Part shown: in pieces, positions 61,566-64,000 of the stretch | How positions within the stretch are numbered: the first letter of the stretch is position 1 | Layout: every line of letters starts with the position of its first letter | Assembly (NCBI RefSeq): GCF_001428075.1 | Contig: NZ_LMSI01000024.1 | Location: forward strand, 116,683 to 180,682 | From: Arthrobacter sp. Soil764 | GTDB lineage: Bacteria > Actinomycetota > Actinomycetes > Actinomycetales > Micrococcaceae | DNA: 64,000 bases | Reading direction: 5' to 3' | Translations under genes and position numbers: made by a program | The notes under the pieces: generated by a model | Database searches by the model: none | What the model was told of the DNA's origin: nothing | What the model saw: only the letters and a program-made list of their open reading frames with translations

Positions 61566-61579
61566 TGTAAGCGCTTGCA
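61566..61579. promoter_or_regulatory. LacI-type operator TGTAAGCGCTTGCA before amylase
   Basis: This near-perfect palindrome has the AAGCGCTT core of LacI/MalR-family operators and lies 26 bases upstream of the annotated amylase start. Maltose- or glucose-responsive control is likely. No LacI gene lies in the window. Confidence 0.65.
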
Positions 61580-61661
61580 CTGAATTACTCCAGTGTTTGG
61601 GGGTGGTCCCCTATGAGTCCGGGCACGAGCCCTTATCAGGAAGTCCTGGCTGTATCTGCGG

Positions 61662-62708
61662 TCAGCCGGCGGAAACCAGGGCCGTGGGCGATGGGGTGGC
61701 CAGATCATGAAGCACCGGCCCTGGGAGTCCGGTGACGGGATCCAACTCAAACGTCGCGATGTTGTCCGACCTCTCGTGGGCCACGTGCAGCCAGCTTCCC
61801 CGGACCAGGTGGTGCCGCGGCCAGTCCCCGCCGCTGTCGCAGTCCTTGACGGGGATCAGTTCGCTGCCGCCTGCTGCCACTTCCAGGACGCTGATGATGT
61901 TGGATCCGCGGACGCCGGCGTACGCGAAGTTTCCCTGCGGGCCAAGGCAGATTTCGGCAGCGGAATCACCGTCCTGGCTTCCGCCGGCGGTGGCGGGTCC
62001 GCGGAATACCAGCTCATAGGTGCCGGCATCGGGCCGGACCACGAAGACCTCCACGGAGTACTCCGACACGATGAAGACATTGCCCGAAGGGTGCTCGACC
62101 ATGTGCCTGGGACCGCTGCCGTAGGGGAGTACCACCTCATGGTCGGCCACCAGCCCGGAACCCGGCTCATAGTTCCAAATTCGAAGGGTGTCATGACCCA
62201 GGTCCGTGGTCATGACCCGGCCGTCGCGCAGCATCAGGCTGGCATGGGCACGGCTTTGCCTGGGGCTGCCGGGAGAAAGGCTCGCGTGGGGGTCAACCGA
62301 CGGTGCGGCGGGGAACCGCCCGGCCAGGCCGCCGTCTTCATCCAGCTCGTAGAGCAGGACCTGCCCGTCGCCCCAGCAGGCTGCGGTGGCAAACCGGCCG
62401 TGCAGGTCCACAGCCACGTGGCAGGTGGCCTCTCCGGCCGGTTCCGGTGCTCCAAACAGTTCCAGCGGAAAGTCGCCCCGGCGGCGGTAAGCCTGGACCT
62501 TTTTGCGCTGCTCGGCTGCCGCGTACACCACCGGCAGCGTGGGATGGACGGCCAGGAACGACGGCGACTGCGCCTCCACTGCGGTGCCAAGCCATTCAAG
62601 GCTTCCGTCCTGGTGCTCCCGGGCAGCCCCGATGCCTTTGGCGCGGCCGCCGCCGTCCGGGGTGTAGGTGCCGATCCAAAGAATGTCGCTGGCTGTTCCC
62701 ATGGTCAT
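61662..62708 (-). CDS. Lactonase-family beta-propeller protein (6-phosphogluconolactonase-like)
   Basis: A 348-residue seven-bladed beta-propeller. ILWIGTYTPDGGGRAKGIG at the start, SPSFLAVHPTLPVVYAAAEQ, GSGPRHMVEHPSGNVFIVSE and a late WPRHHLVRGSWLHVAHERSD match the YbhE/Pgl family. It would hydrolyse 6-phosphogluconolactone or another sugar lactone, though many homologues are uncharacterised. The ATG at 62708 has a GGATGGG-like site; ATG at 62702 is also possible. Confidence 0.85.
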   Translation of the reverse strand: MTMGTASDILWIGTYTPDGGGRAKGIGAAREHQDGSLEWLGTAVEAQSPSFLAVHPTLPVVYAAAEQRKKVQAYRRRGDFPLELFGAPEPAGEATCHVAVDLHGRFATAACWGDGQVLLYELDEDGGLAGRFPAAPSVDPHASLSPGSPRQSRAHASLMLRDGRVMTTDLGHDTLRIWNYEPGSGLVADHEVVLPYGSGPRHMVEHPSGNVFIVSEYSVEVFVVRPDAGTYELVFRGPATAGGSQDGDSAAEICLGPQGNFAYAGVRGSNIISVLEVAAGGSELIPVKDCDSGGDWPRHHLVRGSWLHVAHERSDNIATFELDPVTGLPGPVLHDLATPSPTALVSAG

Positions 62709-62862
62709 GGTCCCATCCTGCCAAGAACCGGGACCCATTCCCGTGCATAAGGCCACCTATTAGCATGGGATTTCCAGCAACGGACGAAGGAGGCGGGCCC
62801 ATGACAGCGGTAACAGGTTTGGTTGTCCCCGCCCGCCGTCCGGAGAGCGTGGCTTAGCAGGC

Positions 62863-63762
62863 ATGGGGGTGCCCGCCGGCTCAACGGAGGGCGTTGCTGT
62901 GCCACGTCCTGGATCACGGGCTGTCCGCAGCCCTTCTCCGTCTCCCGGTTCTTCCCCACCGCGGGACTTCGACGGCGTTGTCTCTGCCTTGAGATCCGCG
63001 GGCTGCGTCTTCGCGGAGGAAGAGGCTCGCCTGCTGCTCGCCGAAGCCTCAACTCCCGCTGACCTTGCCCGGAACGTCCAACGCCGCGTGGCAGGCGTCC
63101 CCCTGGAACTCATCCTGGGCTGGGCGGAATTTGCCGGCCGCCGCATTGTGGTGGAGCCGGGTGTCTTTGTCCCCCGGCGTCGGACCGAGCTGTTGGTCAC
63201 CGAGGCACTGGCGCTGCTGCCGGAGCGGCACACGCCTGCACCCGCCGTTGTCGTTGACCTCTGTTGCGGGACCGGTGCCGTGGGAACAGCCATCCTTCAT
63301 CAGGCTCCGTGGGTGGAACTGCATGCCGCGGACATCGAACGTGCGGCTGTTCGGTGTGCCGGGCGAAACGTTGGGCCTATGGGCGGCCAAGTGCATGCGG
63401 GGGACCTGTTCGATGCCCTGCCGCCGGGGCTGCGCGGCCAGGTCCAGCTGCTCGTGGTCAATGCGCCCTACGTGCCCACGGAAGCCATCCGCACCATGCC
63501 GCCCGAGGCGCGTCTTTACGAACCAGCGGCCTCCCTTGACGGCGGTCCTGATGGCTTGGACTTCCACCGCCGTGTTGCTGCCGGAAGCCCCGGATGGCTG
63601 GTTCCCGATGGTCATCTGCTGATTGAAACCAGCCAGCGGCAGGCAGCGGGCACATCCGCGATTCTCACCGCCGCCGGGTTCGACACACGGACGGTCCGTT
63701 CAGAGGAAGTGGACGGCACTGTTGTGGTCGGGAGCACGACGGCGGGGGACCAGCGAGCATAG
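62863..63762 (+). CDS. PrmC/HemK-like N5-glutamine methyltransferase
   Basis: A 299-residue SAM-dependent methyltransferase. The N-terminal helical domain has AGVPLELILGWAEFAGRRIV and FVPRRRTELLVTEA; the SAM motif is VVDLCCGTGAVGTAI and the catalytic NAPY box is LLVVNAPYVP (canonical is NPPY). It has the PrmC architecture but with Ala in NPPY, so it may methylate a target other than release factors. The first 45 residues are low complexity; the true start could be later. Confidence 0.82.
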   Translation: MGVPAGSTEGVAVPRPGSRAVRSPSPSPGSSPPRDFDGVVSALRSAGCVFAEEEARLLLAEASTPADLARNVQRRVAGVPLELILGWAEFAGRRIVVEPGVFVPRRRTELLVTEALALLPERHTPAPAVVVDLCCGTGAVGTAILHQAPWVELHAADIERAAVRCAGRNVGPMGGQVHAGDLFDALPPGLRGQVQLLVVNAPYVPTEAIRTMPPEARLYEPAASLDGGPDGLDFHRRVAAGSPGWLVPDGHLLIETSQRQAAGTSAILTAAGFDTRTVRSEEVDGTVVVGSTTAGDQRA

Positions 63763-63911
63763 GCATCCTGCGCGGTTCATCAGCCCAGGATCCCTAAATC
63801 CGATGCGGCCTCGGCCCCGCAGCACCCCCAAGTGGCGGTCCATCTTAAGCCGGTCCGGCAGCCCGCGACCTGTTCAGCACCCTTGTCTCATCTGGGGTTA
63901 ACCTCTGTTGG

Positions 63912-64000
63912 TGGACACCTGAAGTAGCGGGATCCTTGGATTCTGCGGGAAGGTGTTCTTGTGAGCACGACACGACGTAAATTCACTCCGGAGTATCGGC
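63912..64000 (+). mobile_element. Left end of a second IS3-type element (runs off window)
   Basis: From about 63912 the sequence TGGACACCTGAAGTAGCGG and the downstream reading frame look like the left terminus of an IS3-family element. Only about 90 bases are visible, so group and completeness cannot be judged. Confidence 0.65.
63961..64000 (+). CDS. IS3-type transposase OrfA, N-terminal fragment
   Basis: A GTG with an upstream GGGAAGG site starts the peptide MSTTRRKFTPEYR, whose RRKFTPEYR start is typical of IS3-family OrfA HTH proteins. The gene continues beyond the window. Confidence 0.75.
   Translation, partial: MSTTRRKFTPEYR

Noticed and set aside
1..64000. CRISPR arrays, tRNA and rRNA genes
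   Set aside because: Nothing with regular direct repeat spacing, cloverleaf-like termini or rRNA blocks was recognised by eye; a computational scan would be needed to exclude small RNA genes.

Overview
The window is high-GC actinobacterial DNA. Gene density, translationally coupled ATGA/GTGA gene pairs, an ATPase-less sugar ABC transporter, a DUF4193 protein, a DUF3040 protein and an ANTAR protein together suggest Arthrobacter or Pseudarthrobacter (Micrococcaceae). This is inferred from gene content alone; no rRNA or tRNA gene was seen. The theme is use of plant-derived carbon: rhamnosides, sugar acids, hydroxycinnamates, other aromatics, and starch or maltodextrin.

Region 1 (1-10.5 kb): a 5'-truncated GH78 alpha-L-rhamnosidase with a nucleoside-hydrolase-like gene, a hemerythrin, an unknown protein and an exported intradiol dioxygenase. 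An IclR regulator is then divergent from an operon of a complete GH78 rhamnosidase and two alpha/beta-hydrolase esterases. Region 2 (10.5-18.8 kb): an aldonate catabolic cluster with a FadR-type regulator, binding protein, two permeases, D-galactonate dehydratase, KDPGal aldolase, PfkB-type kinase and a D-mannonate dehydratase. The dehydratase's C-terminus breaks off at a 16-bp palindrome. Region 3 (18.8-27.3 kb): a patchwork that looks acquired. It holds a methyltransferase, FAD monooxygenase, two aldo/keto reductases, an MFS pump with an Xre/MmyB-like regulator, a carboxymuconolactone decarboxylase remnant, an orphan PASTA protein and an intact IS3-family element (26041-27297). The element has matching inverted repeats, a GAAT target duplication and a GGGAAAA slippery site.

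Region 4 (27.3-29.8 kb): three unrelated lipoprotein genes. Region 5 (29.9-38.2 kb): a MarR regulator divergent from SDR, amidohydrolase, acyl-CoA dehydrogenase, MaoC hydratase, MHS-type transporter and acyl-CoA ligase. This matches the cou-type beta-oxidative hydroxycinnamate pathway of Rhodococcus. A BASS-family symporter follows. Region 6 (38.3-42 kb): a molybdopterin oxidoreductase that lacks every N-terminal [4Fe-4S] cysteine, overlapping a small helical protein gene, then a MerR-TipAS regulator. Region 7 (42.3-48.8 kb): a tight operon of esterase, FAH-family hydrolase, flavin aromatic monooxygenase and DUF3500 protein, then a bicupin quercetinase-like gene. Between them a tiny HTH gene with two operator palindromes sits inside two nested pairs of imperfect repeats.

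Region 8 (48.9-55.9 kb): DUF4193, GH15 glucoamylase-like protein, a membrane protein, TetR plus DMT transporter, DUF3040, aldo/keto reductase and a GAF-ANTAR gene split by one missing base. Region 9 (56-64 kb): 4-alpha-glucanotransferase and a secreted GH13 amylase sharing a strong terminator, a lactonase-like propeller protein, a PrmC-like methyltransferase, and the left end of a second IS3-type element running off the window. No stretch longer than about 300 bases lacks a gene. The longest gap (27907-28193) shows nothing recognisable.
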